Positions 33,578 to 45,546 of a stretch of 64,000 bases of DNA are shown here, one piece after another. This DNA comes from Arachis hypogaea. Its lineage: Eukaryota > Streptophyta > Magnoliopsida > Fabales > Fabaceae. The position numbers and the translations under genes are program-made. Location of the stretch: positions 65,700,841 through 65,764,840 of the forward strand of contig NC_092048.1 of NCBI RefSeq assembly GCF_003086295.3. Reading direction: 5' to 3'. Position 1 is the stretch's first letter, and each line of letters begins with the position of its first letter. The notes beneath the pieces were generated by a model. That model was not told where the DNA came from. It did no database searches and saw nothing but the letters and a program-made list of their open reading frames with translations.

Positions 33578-33582
33578 GGTCC
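33578..33582. repeat. Target-site duplication, right (element A)
   Basis: GGTCC, repeating 22679-22683. Confidence 0.9.
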
Positions 33583-34237
33583 ACTTGGAGAACATGTCCG
33601 GAGGGCATTGCCTAGTCAGCAGCTTGTATCTCTCCCAAGCTTCATATAGAGTTTCACCCTCCTTCTGCCTGAAGGTCTTAACCTCTAACCTAAGCTTAGT
33701 CAGCTTCTTTGATGGGAAAAATTTAGTGAAAAACTCTGTAACAACCTTTTCCCAAGTATTCAAACTCTCCTTTGGTTGGGAATCTAGCAATAGCTTTGCT
33801 TTATCCCTCAGAGCAAACGGGAAGAGTATCAGTTTGTACAACTCTGGGTTCACTCCATTTGTCTTCACAGTATCACAAATCAGCAGAAAATCAGATATGA
33901 ATTGATTTGGGTCTTCGTGGGGAAGACCATGATACTGGCAGTTTTGTTGCACCAAGGTGACCAGTTGTGGCTTCAACTGAAAGTTGTTTGCAGCTATAGG
34001 AGGCACCACAATTCTCTTTCCATACAGATCTGCAGTAGGAGCAGAAAAAGAGCCAAGCACTCTCCTTTGTTGCTCATTCCCATTCGGATTTACCACATTG
34101 GCATTAACAGCGTTATTATTATCCATAGCTGATTTTGCAACCTTGTAAAGTCTTGCTTGTTGTAAATGCCGCCTGAAAGTTCTTTCAGCTTCAGGATCAA
34201 AGTCTAAGAGATGTTCTTTGTCTCTGTTCCTGCGCAT
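33583..34237 (-). pseudogene. Element B gag N-terminus (split by A)
   Basis: From the ATG at about 34237 (MRRNRDKEHLLDFDPEAERT). It is open without a stop up to the insertion point of A, about 218 codons, and continues at 22678 on the far side. It shares the overall gag layout of A (ANNFQLKPQLVTLVQQN, DTVKTNGV, LFPFALRDKAKLLLDSQ) but is clearly a different family. B therefore had an open N-terminal gag when it was hit, or has kept it since. Confidence 0.9.
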
Positions 34238-34811
34238 ACACAAACAGAAGACAAGAAAAGATGGGACTCTCTACGTCAGAGTGTAGAGAAGTCCCTGTGA
34301 GGTAACCTGTGTAAAAAAATAAAATAAAATTACTAAATAAATAAATAAAAAAATTTCAAAAATAATAACTGAAAATAAATGAAAATTTCAAAAATTTAAA
34401 AGGAAAAATAAACAGGAAAATTAAAATAAAATCAACTGGGTAACACCAAACTTAATTTCAGAAATTAAGGAAAAATATTAATACTAAAATATTTTTTTAA
34501 TTAATGACAAAAATAAAATAAAACTAATAGAATATAAAAAAATGGAAATAAACAAAAACGAAAATAAAAGAAAATGAAAATAAAAAGAAAATAAAATAAA
34601 AATGAAATAAAAAATTAAACGGACTAAATTAAAAAAATGTCAAAGCAAAAAAAAAGAAATAACAAAACAGGAGGAGGGAACGAACGCAAGTGTACGGAAT
34701 GAAAATAAATAATAAAAAAATAAAAATTAATAATAATAAAATAAAATTAATTAAAAGAAAAATTATCTAATCTAAGCAATCAAACAACGAGTAGTTGTCA
34801 ATCACAGTCAA
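34238..34811 (-). other. A-rich 5' leader of element B
   Basis: Short leader made of AAAATAAA-like sequence on the plus strand, with one CACCAAACTTA motif (34444). No ORF and no leader repeat like those of A, D, G and I. Confidence 0.7.
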
Positions 34812-34829
34812 TCCCCGGCAACGGCGCCA
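34812..34829 (-). promoter_or_regulatory. Primer-binding site of element B
   Basis: Minus strand TGGCGCCGTTGCCGGGGA, a perfect tRNA-Asp complement, six bases from the LTR end. Confidence 0.9.
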
Positions 34830-34835
34830 AAAACT

Positions 34836-36320
34836 TGGTGCGGATTTTCAAACCACAGACTAACCGGCAAGTGCACCGGGTCGTACCAAGTAACACCTTA
34901 CCTGAGTAAGGATCGATCCCACGAGGATTGATAGATTAAGCAACAATAGTGTTTGATAGGCTTAGTTAGACAAACAGAAAATGGTATTGAGATGCAATAT
35001 AAAAGACATTAAACAATATAAAGAATATTGAAGAAAGGCAAGTAATTACTTTGGAAAAAATATGGAGAAGATAGTTAAGGATTCAGAGTTATCTATTTTC
35101 CCGGATTTACTTTTCTTACTAACTATTTTAATTATGTAGGATTTAATTTATGGCAAACTATATGTGACTAGACCCTAATTCCTTAGACCTTTCTAGTCTC
35201 TTCTAAAATTCATTAACTGCCAATTCCTTGGTCAATTAATTCCAAGTAGAAGCTACATGATCAAATTCAAGTTTATATGCCACAAAAACTCTAATTACCC
35301 AAAAATAAAAGGATTATATGTCACGTATCCCGTTAAATCCAGATAATTAAAATTTAGGAGAATATATTTTCAAGCTATTGTTTAAGTAAAGAGCTTTTCC
35401 AAGTTTTACAAGAACTCAAATAGAAAGAGGGTCATGCTTCCGTTCCACCCAAATTCATAAGATAAAGAGCGAAAACAATTCTTAAATTATAAATCCATGC
35501 ATAAATTAAAATAGAAAAAGCAATAAAATTAATCCATAGAAAAAGATAGAGCTCCTAACCTTAACAATGGAGGATTAGTTGCTCATGGTTCAGAGTAGTA
35601 AATAAAGATTCTAATAAAATGTATTTTGGTCGTCTGGGATTGAATAATGTTGAGGTGGTATCCCCCTATTTATATCTAATCCTAATTAATTTAAAAATCT
35701 ATCTTTAAAACTAACATAATATCTTTTTCTATTTTTAAAATTTGAATTTAAATTAGAATTAATTATAACAATCAGCAAATCTTCAATTGATGGATGGGGA
35801 CTACTTGGCTTCACTAGGATCCACGCCTAACTTGGGCTTGGCAGCATAAATTGGAGTTTAGTTGAGTGAAGCTGCGCCTAACTTGGGCTTTAGTGCGCCT
35901 AACTTGAAGTGGGCAGGACCAATCTCGCGTATTGTTGTGTCTTGCGCCTAACTTGAGAAATCTCAAGTTAGGTGCAGCCTTGGCAGCGAGTTCGGAGAAG
36001 AAGTATGGACTATTATATAATGTTGGAAAGCTCTTGAAGTTAGCTTTCCAACGCCACTGAAATCACGTCCATTGGTCCTCTGTAGCTCGAGTTATTCAGG
36101 TTTGAGTGTAGAGAGGTCAGGGTTTGACAGCATCATTCGCCTTCATCTCTTCTTCTGCAGAAACTCCATCAAATCCAGCTGAATGCTATCTAAAATAGAT
36201 AGAATTGCACAAGACTCAAAGTAGCATCCATATTGGCTAAAAGATAATTAATTCTTTATTAAACTCAACAAATTAGATGCAAATTCACTAGGAAAAGATA
36301 GGGAAGATGCTCACGCATCA
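34836..36320 (-). mobile_element. 5' LTR of element B
   Basis: 1485 bp on the minus strand, from TGATGCGTGAGC (36320) to CCGCACCA (34836). It is unlike LTRs A, C, D, G and I except for the stem-loop module (36001-36060) and the PBS-proximal end. Its own palindromes have CGCCTAACTTG arms (35834-35975). A TATTTATATC-like box lies near 35668-35680. On its right it abuts LTR C at 36321, so B inserted into the 3' LTR of C. The other LTR of B is not in the window. Confidence 0.85.
35834..35975. repeat. Palindrome region of LTR B (GCCTAACTTG class)
   Basis: Four or five copies of CGCCTAACTTG. One forms a long inverted repeat at 35944-35975 with arms GCGCCTAACTTGAGA and TCTCAAGTTAGGTGC around a two-base centre. 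Position next to the stem-loop module matches the arrays of the other families. Confidence 0.75.
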
Positions 36321-37209
36321 GTCACCCCTTCATTTTGACTTAACTGAATTAAGTACGAGAGTATATCTTGGAGAAGAAGTAAGTGTGAATTGAAAGAGAA
36401 ACAATAGTACTTGCATTAATTCATGAAGAACAGCAGAGCTCCGCACCTTAATTTATAAGGTGTAGAAACTCCACCGTAGAAAATACATAAGAGAAAAAGG
36501 TCTAGGCATGGCCGTGAGGCCAGCCTCCCAACGTGAACAATGGCATAAGCTAGATCAAAAGATATGAATACAATAGTAAAAAGTGCTTTTTATACTAAAC
36601 TAGTATCTTAGGTTTACAGAAAATGAGTAACTAAGTGCAGATAGTGCAGAAATCCACTTCTGGGGCCCACTTGGTGTGTGCTTGGGCTGAGCATTAAATC
36701 TTTCACGTGCATAGGCCATTCTTGGAGTTAAACACCAGCTTGGGTGCCAGTTTGGGCGTTTAACTCCAGTTCTGGTGCCAGTTCTGGCGTTGTACTCCAG
36801 AAAAAGGGTCTTTGGTGGGCGTTTGGACGCCAGTTTGGGCCATCAAATCTCAGGAAAAGTATGGATTATTATATATTTATGGAAAGCCCAAGATGTCTAC
36901 TTTCCAACGCAATTGAGAGCGCGTCAATTGGGCTTCTGTAACTCCAGAAAATCCACTTCGAGTGCAAGAGGGTCAGAACCCAACAGCATCTGCAGTCCTT
37001 TCTCAGCCTCTGAATCAGATTTTTGCTCAGGTCCCTCAATTTCAGCCAGAAAATACCTGAAATCACAGAAAAACACACAAACTCATAGTAAAGTCTCGAA
37101 ATGTGATTTTTGCATAAAAACTAATAAAAATATAATAAAAAGTAGCCAAAACATTCTAAAAACTATGTAAAAAACAATGCCAAAAAGGGTATAAATTATC
37201 CGCTCATCA
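36321..37209 (-). mobile_element. Truncated 3' LTR of element C
   Basis: The U3 side of an LTR, starting TGATGAGCGG at 37209. It holds the stem-loop module (36859-36915), palindromes (36724-36834), G-box (36704-36709) and TATA-like box (TATAAAAAG, 36586-36594 on the minus strand). The R-U5 side is missing, cut by LTR B. It follows the C 3' noncoding region in the correct order and so is the 3' LTR of C. Confidence 0.8.
36724..36834. repeat. U3 palindrome array, 3' LTR of C
   Basis: About four decayed units (GGGCGTTTAACTCC, CTGGCGTTGTACTCC, GGGCGTTTGGACGCC) with mainly TTTAA centres. Confidence 0.75.
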
Positions 37210-38283
37210 GTCTTTAATAAAGCTCACAATTCAAATTAAATGAGCGGGGCTTATAGCTTTTTGCTTATAAATAGTCTTGGCATCTTAATTATCCTCTAAA
37301 GCTTAGAATGATTGGATTCTTTAGGAATTCAGAATTCAGATAGTGTTATTGACTCTCCTAGTTTAAGTTTTGTTGATTCTTGAACACAGCTACTTTGAAT
37401 CTTGGCCGTGACCCTAAGCATTTTGTTTTCCAGTATTACCACCGGATACATAAATGCTATAGACACATAACTGGGTGAACCTTTTCAGATCGTGACTCAG
37501 CTTTGCTAGAGTCCCCAGTTAGAGGTGACTAGAGTTCTTAAGCACACTCTTTTTGCTTTGCGTCACGACTTTAACCACTCAATCTCAAGCTTTTCACTTA
37601 GACCTTCATGACACAAGCACATGGTTAGGAACAGCTTGATTTAGCCGCTTAGGCCAGAATTTTATTCCTTTGGGCCTTCCTATCCATTAATGCTCAAAGC
37701 CTTGGATCCTCTTTACCCTTGCCTTTTAGTTTAAAGGGTTATTGGCTTTTTCTGCTTGCTTCTCTCTCTTTTTTTTTCCGCAAGCTTTGTATTTTTCACT
37801 ACTTTTTCTTGCTTCAAGAATCAATTTTATGATTTTTTAGATTATCAATAACATATCTCTTTTTCATCATTCCTTCAAGACCCAATACATACTTGCATCT
37901 TTAGTATCAAAATATGCTCTGTTCATGCAATCATTCAGAGAGATAAAGTAATGCCACCACATATAAATAATTTGAATTTTTCTTATTAATACACTCAAAA
38001 TGGTTGCACCCTTATTCCTAAAAATCTACTACCTTACTCATGTTTAATGATGATAAGAGGAATAAACTATAACCAATTCGGAAAATAAAAATAAAATACT
38101 ACTCATGCAATTCAGATTTTATTAATTAAAAAAACAGAGAATTAAAATGGAAATTTAAATACTACTAATACTTATGGAATAATAATTAAAGATATAAAAA
38201 TAAACTACTATAATATTAATGCTTCATATATCTCTTGCAATAGGTTCAATAAAAGTTATCACAGAGTGAGGACTAAACAACCT
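37210..38283 (-). other. 3' noncoding region of element C
   Basis: Collinear with the 3' regions of A and B between 37240 and 37740; the rest is AT-rich. The CACCAAACTTA motif expected next to the LTR is missing, which suggests a small deletion at 37210. No ORF. Confidence 0.6.
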
Positions 38284-39404
38284 TTAGCTTTGAAGGGTGT
38301 TGGCTCCTTCTATCTGTGGGACGTCTGGCACTTCTGGGGACAGCTTCTGGTGCTTCAGCTCCTGTAGATCATGCCCCTGCTTCTTGTGTTCCTTTAGCAG
38401 TTTGCAGAGCATGTTGTTTTGATTTTGTTACTCTTCTTTAAGTTGACCCATAGCTTCTTGCAGCTTGTTGACAGAAGCTTCTAAGCGGGCCCAGAATTCA
38501 AATTGAGGAATTTCTGGGAGGAGCTCATGCTCTCTCCTATTGATGGGGTTGTCTTGAACTTGAGGTGCATCCATCACCTTTTTGGTGATTGGGCGTTCAA
38601 CTGGGATATATTCATCTACACCCATCTTCACCCCCGCATCTTTACATAACAGACTAATCAAGCTTGGGTAAGGCAGTTTAGCATCAGTGGATTCCTTGTT
38701 TGCAAATATGTAAATTTCACCAGAAATCAACTAATGAATCTCTACTTCTTTCCCCGCATAATACAGTGAATCATCACTGCTCTCTTGACAGTGACTTCAG
38801 AATAGTTACTAGTTGAGAGTATAGAACGCCCAATGAAATCCAGCCAACCTCTAGCAACTGGTTTGAGATTTCCTCTCTTTAGCTGGTTTGGGACACCTTT
38901 TGTATTAGTAATCCACTTGGTTCCAGGGAGGCATATGTCCTCTCTAACTTGATCTAGCCTTTTATCTTTGGCCATTCTCATATTAAAGGATTCTGGATCA
39001 TCTTGTAGTTGAGGAAGCTTGAGAACTTCTCTCACTTTGTCAAAGTGGAAGTAAATAATCTTCCCTCTGACCATAGTCCGAAATGAGTGGAAAGGAGTTC
39101 CCTCTAATCTTTACTTATCCGTCATCCACAGATTTGCATAGAATTTCTGGATCATGTTTCTTCCAACATGTATCTCAGGATTAGCCAGGACTTCTCATCC
39201 CCTATTTCGAATCTGTTCTTGGATCTCTGGGTATTCATCTTCTTTTAGATTGAACTTAACTTCCGGGATCACTGATCTTCTGCACACAATTTTGAAATAA
39301 TGGTCTGCATGTTCTTTGGTGCAGAAATTCTCATGCATCCAAAGTGGTTTTGGATTGCTTTCTTTCTTGCCTCTTGAAGTGGTTTTTCTTCCTTTGGGAG
39401 CCAT
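38284..39404 (-). pseudogene. PTP-domain ORF of element C, broken
   Basis: ATG at 39404 (MAPKGRKTTSRGKK), with a basic N-terminus as in A. The domain has CRRSVIPEVKFNLKEDEYPEI, MVRGKIIYFHFDKVREVL and LKPVARGWLDFIGRS, clearly homologous to 29547-30695 but well diverged. The C-terminus is a predicted coiled-coil (ARLEASVNKLQEAMGQLKEE) and ends at a TAA at 38284-38286. It is broken by stops near 39195 and 39110, another between 38736 and 38742 with a frameshift, and one near 38428. It lies downstream of pol and of the palindrome array (39935-40203), in the place of the env-like ORF of full Athila elements. Confidence 0.75.
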
Positions 39405-39934
39405 GAGATTCGTTTGTTTTAGCTCAGGGATCACGGAAATCACACCAAACTTAGAGATTTGCTTGCCCTCAAGCAAAAATAAAAGAAGAAGATGAATAGA
39501 TGGGGAGAAGGATTCGAATGATGGGTAAAAAGGGTTGGCCGAATGTAAATTTAAAAGGGAAGGAGGGAATGGGTTTCGAAATTTTAGAAAAAGATAAGAT
39601 AGAAAGATATGATTGATAAAATATAAGATTTTTAAAATTTAAAAGATTTGAAAGAGATATGAGGAAGTTAAATCTGAATTTTTGTTAATGCACCTAAGAA
39701 ATAAATGATAATATGAATGAATTAAAAAGATTTGGAAAGAAATTGGAAAGATAAATGAGTTTTTAAAAACGTTTTGAAAATAAATTGAAAATAATTTATA
39801 AGATTATTAATTTTTGGAATTGGAAGTTGAAAGATGAATATTTGTAACATTTTTTTTGCAGAAAATTATGAATTAAAACATGAAAATTCGAAAAAAGTTG
39901 AATTGAAAATGAAATTACCTCCCCTTTGTTACTC
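39405..39934 (-). other. Leader between palindrome array and PTP ORF of C
   Basis: AT-rich, not C/T-rich like the leaders of A and G. It ends with TTGCTTGAGGGCAAGC and CTAAGTTTGGTGTG (39430-39475), as in A. No clear TATA box. Confidence 0.5.
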
Positions 39935-40203
39935 TCGCGTTAAATGCCCAGAATGATAGCCATTCTGGCGTTTAACGCCCATCTGGTAGCCATTTTGGGC
40001 GTTTAACGCCCAGCCAGGTACCCGAGCTGGCGTTAAACGCCAGAAATACTTTGTTACTGGGCTTTTTTCTGAACGCCCTGGATGCTGCTGTTTCTGGCGT
40101 TAAACGCCCAGTATGGTACCTTTTCCAGCGTTAAACGCCCAGAATGGTAGCCATCCTGGCGTTTAACGCCCAAAATGCCTCTTTACTGGCATTTTGATGC
40201 TAG
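39935..40203. repeat. Internal palindrome array of element C
   Basis: About nine units of CTGGCGTTTAACGCCCAG type with TTTAA/TTAAA centres, separated by spacers such as AATGGTAGCCATT, themselves near-palindromic. Located between the end of integrase and the PTP ORF. Confidence 0.9.
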
Positions 40204-40350
40204 TGAGCTCTTTTTCTCTGTGATTCTTCTGCTTTATATTCTGAACCTCCATTTTCCTGACTTATTCATTGAAATGTATTAACTAACATGAATAACAAAA
40301 CTAAATAGACTCATATAATTGTTATAAACATCTACTTTTTGAAAATGGCT

Positions 40351-40383
40351 GGGTTGCCTCCCAGCAAGCGCTTCTTTACTGTC
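40351..40383 (-). other. Conserved post-pol motif, C copy
   Basis: On the minus strand GAAGCGCTTGCTGGGAGGCA, just after the integrase stop at 40408, as after gag-PR in A and I. Confidence 0.75.
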
Positions 40384-40407
40384 TTTAGCTGGACTTTTAC
40401 TGAGCTT

Positions 40408-43400
40408 TTAATTTAGTCTTAGTTTTGAGCACTCTTGCTCAACATTGCCTTCAAGATAATATTTGACTCTCTGTCCATTAACAATGAACTTTTTGTCAGA
40501 GTCAATATCCTGAAGCTCTGCATATCCATATGGTGACACACTTGTAATCACATATGGTCCCTTCCACTCGGATTTCAATTTCCCAGGGAACAATCTGAGC
40601 CTAGAGTTAAACAGCAGGACCTTCTGTCCTGGTTCAAAGACTCTAGATGACAGCTTTCTGTCATGCTACCTTTTTGCTTTCTCCTTGTAAATTTTAGCAT
40701 TTTCGAAAGCATTGAGTTTGAACTCCTCCAGCTCATTCAACTGGAGTAATCTCTTCTCTCCAGCTACCTTAGCATCAAGGTTTAGGAGCTTGGTTGCCCA
40801 GTAGGCCTTGTATTCCAGTTCTACTGGCAGATGACAGGCTTTTCCATACACAAGCTAGTATAGAGAGGTCCCTATAGGAGTCTTGAATGCGGTTCTGTAT
40901 GCCCACAGAGCATCATCCAGACTTCTTGCCCAATCCCTTCTACAGGTACTTACAGTCCGTTTTAGGATTTGTTTTAGTTTTCTATTTGAGACTTTAGCCT
41001 GCCCATTTGTCTATGGATGATATGGAGTTGCCACTTTATGGTTAATTTCATATCGGATCAGAGAAGAGTCGAGCTGTTTATTGCAGAAATGAGTGCCTCC
41101 ATCACTGATCAGTACCCTAGGGACACCGAACCTGCTAAAGATATGCTTCTAAAGAAACTTCATCACTGTCTTAGTATCATTAGTGGGTGTTGCAATTGCC
41201 TCTACCCATTTAGATACATAGTCTACTGCCACTAGAATATAAGTGTTTGAATATGATGGTGGGAAAGGCCCCATGAAGTCAATACCCCATACATGAAACA
41301 ACTCAATCTCTAAGATCCCTTGCTGAGGCATGGCATAACTGTGAGGCAGATTACCAGCTCTCTGGCAACTGTCACTGTTACGTACAAACTCTCGGGAGTC
41401 TCTATAGAGAGTAGGCAAGTAGAAGCCACATTGGAGAACCTTTGTGGCCGTTCGCTCACCTCCGTAATGTCCGCCATATTGTGATCCATGGCAATGCCAT
41501 AGGATCTTCTGTGCCTCTTCTCTAGGCACACATCTACGGATTACTCCGTCTGTACACCTCTTAAAGAGATATGGTTCATCCCACAAGTAGTACTTTGCAT
41601 CAGAAATCAATTTTTTTGTTTGCTGCTTACTGTACTCTTTGGGTATGAATCTCACAGCTTTATAGTTTGCAATGTCTGCAAACCATAGTACTTCCTGAAT
41701 GGCAAAGAGTTGCTCATCCAGGAAGGTTTCAGATATCTCAGTAGGAGGGAGGGACGCTCCTGCTACTGGTTCTATCCGGGATAGGTGATCTGCTACTTGG
41801 TTCTCTGTCCCTTTTCTGTCTCTTATTTCTATATCAAACTCTTGCAGAAGAAACACTAATCTTTTGAGTCTAGGTTTTGAATCCTGCTTTGTGAGGAGAT
41901 ATTTTAGAGCAGCATGGTCAGTGTACACAATCACTTTTGATCCTACTACATAAGATCTGAACTTGTCAATGGCATAAACCACTGCAAGCAACTCCTTTTC
42001 TGTGGTTGTGTAATTCTTCTGCACGTCATTTAAAACATGGCTATCATAATAAATGACATGCAGAAACTTGTTATGCCTCTGTCCCAATATTGCACCAATG
42101 GCATGGTCACTGGCATCATACATTAGTTCGAATGGTAATATCCAGTCTGTTGAAGAAATAAGTGGTGCTGTGACCAGCTTAGCTTTCAGAGTCTCAAAGG
42201 CTTGCAAATACTCTATGTCAAAGACAAATGTTGTATCAGCAGCTAGTAGATTGCTCAGAGGTTTTGCAATTTTTGAAAAATTCTTTATGAACCTCCTATA
42301 GAATCCTGCATGCCCCAGAAAGCTTCTGATTGCCTTAACATTGGCAGGTGGTGGTAATTTTTCAATTACCTCTACCTTAGCTTGATCCACCTCTATTCCC
42401 TTGTTCAAAATTTTGTGCCCAAGGACAATTCCTCCAGTCACCATAAAGTGACATTTCTCCCAATTTAAAACAAGGTTAGTCTCTTGGCACCTTTTCAGAA
42501 CAAGTGCTAGATGGTCAAGACAGGAGCTGAATGAGTCTCTAAATACTGAGAAGTCATCCATGAAGACTTCTAGAAAATTTTCTACCATATCAGAGAAGAT
42601 AGAGAGCATGCACCTCTGAAAGGTTACAGGTGCATTGCACAGACCAAATTGCATCCTTCTGTAGGCAAATACTCCAGATGGACATGTGAATGCTGTTTTT
42701 TCTTGGTCCTGAGGATCTACTGCAATTTAGTTGTAACCTGAATAGCCATCCAAAAAGCAGTAATATTCATGGCCTGCTACTCTCTCTAGCATCTGGTCTA
42801 TGAATGGTAAAGAAAAATGATCCTTTCGGGTGGCTGTATTGAGCCTTCTGTAGTCAATACACATACGCCACCCTGTAACTGTTCTTGTAGGAACCAGTTC
42901 ATTCTTTTCATTATGAACTACTGTCATGCCTCCCTTCTTAGGGACAACTTGCACAGGGCTCACCCAGGGGCTATCAGAAATAGGATAAATAATCCCTGCC
43001 TCTAGTAGCTTAGTGACCTCTTTCTGCACCACTTCCTTCATGGCTGGATTCAGCCGCCTCTGTGGTTGAACCACTAGCTTAGCATCATCCTCCAATAGGA
43101 TCTTGTGCATGTATCTGGCTGGACTAATGCCCTTAAGATCATTTATGGACCACCCAAGAGCTGTCTTGTATGTCTTTAGCACCTGAATTAGTGTTTTCTC
43201 TTCCTGTGGCTTTAAAGCAGAGCTTATGATTACTGGAAAAGTTTCATCTTCTCCCAAAAATAAATATTTCAGGGATGGTGGTAGTGGTTTGAGCTCGGGT
43301 TTAGGAGGCTTCTCTTCTTCTTGAGGAGTTTTCAGAGGTTCTTCTGTTTTCTCTAGTTCCTCCAGATCAGGCTGAACATCTTTAAAAATGTCCTCTAGCT

Positions 43401-44663
43401 CTGATTCAAGACTCTCAGTCATATTGACCTCTTCCACCAGGGAGTCAATGATATCAGCGCTCATGCAGTCTTTTGATGTGTCTGGATGCTGCATAGCTTT
43501 GACAGCATTCAACTTAAACTCATCCTCATTGACTCTCAGGGTTATCTCCCCTTTTTGGTCGTCAGTGAGGGTTCGTCCAGTTGCTAAGAATGAGAGTTGC
43601 ACTCTTGTGCTCCACCATTTCCAGCACTACAAAGTCAGTGGGAAAGGCAAATGGCCCAACCTTGACAATCATGTCCTCAATTACGCCTGATGGAATTTTA
43701 ATGGAGCCATCAGCAAGTTGGAGGCATATCCGGGTTGGTTTAACTTCATCAGTCAAACCAAGTTTTTTGATAGTGGATGCAAGTATTAGGTTGATACTTG
43801 CCCCAAGATCACATAGAGCTGTCTTGGTACAAGCATCCTCTAATGTGCATGGTATCATAAAGCTTCCGGAATCTTTAAGCTTCTCTAGTAAGCTTTTCAG
43901 AATGACTGCACTGTATTCTTCAGTGAGGAAAACTTTTTTAGTTTCTCTCCAATCCTTCTTATGACTTATGATCTCTTTCATGAACTTAGCATAAGAGGGT
44001 ATTTGCTCAAGTGCCTCTGCAAACGGAATTTTTATTTCAAGAGTCCTGAAATAGTCTGCAAAGCGGGCAAATTGTTTATCCTATTCCGCTTGGCAGAGTT
44101 TCTGAGGATAAGGCATCTTGGCTTTATATTCTTCAACCTTAGTTGCTGCAGGTTTACTTCCTACAAAAGTGATTGGAGAAACCTGCATAAGGGGGTTGTT
44201 ATTAGCTCTTGGAGGTGTCTGATCCCCCATTGGCGTTTGAACGCCAAAATTGGGTGTTGTATGGGCATTTAACGCCAGATTGCCACCCTTTTCTGGCGTT
44301 TGGACGCCAGAATTTTCCATCCACTGGGCATTTAATGCCAATTTTTCACCATTTTCTGGCGTTTGAACGCCAGAATTATTCTTCTATGGGCTCTTACTGT
44401 CCTCGGAGGGATTTTGGGCAATGGCTTGGTCATCCTCTGTCAGTTGTTCCTTTCTTGGCTTTCTACTGCCTTGAGTTGAGACATTCAATGTCTTCCCACT
44501 CCTTAAATAAACAGCTTGGCACTCTTCTGTTATCTGTTTAGATAGCTGTTGTCTTGTCTAATCTAATTGCGCTTTCATATTCTTGTTAGCATTTTTAGTG
44601 TCTTGTAGCATCTCTTTACATTCTGCTAACTGTTTTGTTATAAGAAGCAATTGCTGATTGAGT
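40408..44663 (-). pseudogene. Element C gag end, protease, RT, RNase H and integrase
   Basis: The only pol region in the window. Order on the minus strand: gag C-terminal linker (44663-44000, containing palindromes), protease with D-L-G-A-S-I-N-L near 43800-43820, RT (about 43200-42400) with WRMCIDYRRLN and F-M-D-D-F near 42550, RNase H (about 42150-41850) with [10 protein letters not shown] and [11 protein letters not shown], then integrase. The zinc domain has [14 protein letters not shown], with one Cys of the final pair lost (NSDSC). The core has GIDFMGPF and SDGGTHF, and the catalytic Glu position reads Lys (GQAKVSNR). The GPY-like tail has WKGPYVITSVSPYGYAEL. It is broken by a deletion with frameshift in the protease (43560-43610) and by stops near 44385, 44080, 42727, 41149, 41010 and 40860. 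Gag N-terminus is absent. Confidence 0.9.
44231..44373. repeat. Palindrome array inside the gag-pol frame of C
   Basis: Five units of the CTGGCGTTTGAACGCCAG and GGGCATTTAACGCCAG type lie within coding sequence. On the minus strand they read in frame as alternating peptides GVQTPE/GVQTPM and LALNAQ/LALNAH. This is the only array seen in a coding region. Confidence 0.85.
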
Positions 44664-45522
44664 TCAACAAGTAATTCGAAAATTATGAATAAAAGAAAGA
44701 AAAAGATTTTGAAAAATTTTATAAAAGATTTTCAAAAAATATAAAAAGAAAATTGAAAAAGAATTTGTTTTGAAAAATATTTAAAAAAATAAGTTTTTAA
44801 AATTGAAATTTTAATTTGACTAACAAGAAACTACCAAATTTTAAAATTTTTGACTAAGTCAACCTAAGGAATTCGAAAATGATGAGAAAGTCAAGGAAAA
44901 TATTTTTTTTTTTTGAATTTAAAGAGGAGAGAGAAAAACAATAAAATGACACGAAACTTAGAAATTTTAGATTAAAACAAAGAAAACAAACAAAAAAACT
45001 TTGAATGTCAAGATGAACACCAAGAACACTTTGAAGATCAAGATGAACACCAAGAACAAATTTTGGAAATCTTCAGGAAAATAAAAACACAAAGGACACC
45101 AAACTTAAAAATTTTTATACTTTGGACACTAATAATTCAAAAATGCACAAGAAAAACAAGGAAACACACAAAACAAGAAAAACTAAAGATCAAACAAGGA
45201 GAATAAACAAGAACAACTTGAAGATCAAGAAGGAACTAAGAACATGTAATTCGATAAATTGAAAGAAGAATAAAAGCATGCAATTGACACCAAACTTAAA
45301 GCATGAAACTAAACTCAAACAGAAGACTCAATTATTAGTTTATTGGTTTTTTTATCTATTTATTAAAAATTTTTGAAAAAAATCTAAAAAAGAAAATAAG
45401 AAATTTAAAATTTTAACAAAAACAATAATAAAAGACTCAAAATTAGTGACTTTAAAACAAAAAGGTAAATTTTTCCTAATCTATGCAACAAGATAAACCG
45501 TCAGTTGTCCAAACTCGAACAA
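44664..45522 (-). other. 5' leader of element C, gag deleted
   Basis: AT-rich leader with the tandem GAACACCAAGAACACTTTGAAG segments (45003-45060) and CACCAAACTTA motifs. At about 44664 it passes directly into late gag coding sequence, so about 1.5 kb with the gag start and capsid region has been lost. The triple leader repeat is absent. Confidence 0.7.
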
Positions 45523-45540
45523 TCCCCGACAACGGCGCCA
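45523..45540 (-). promoter_or_regulatory. Primer-binding site of element C
   Basis: Minus strand TGGCGCCGTTGTCGGGGA, one mismatch to the tRNA-Asp complement. Confidence 0.9.
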
Positions 45541-45546
45541 AAAACT

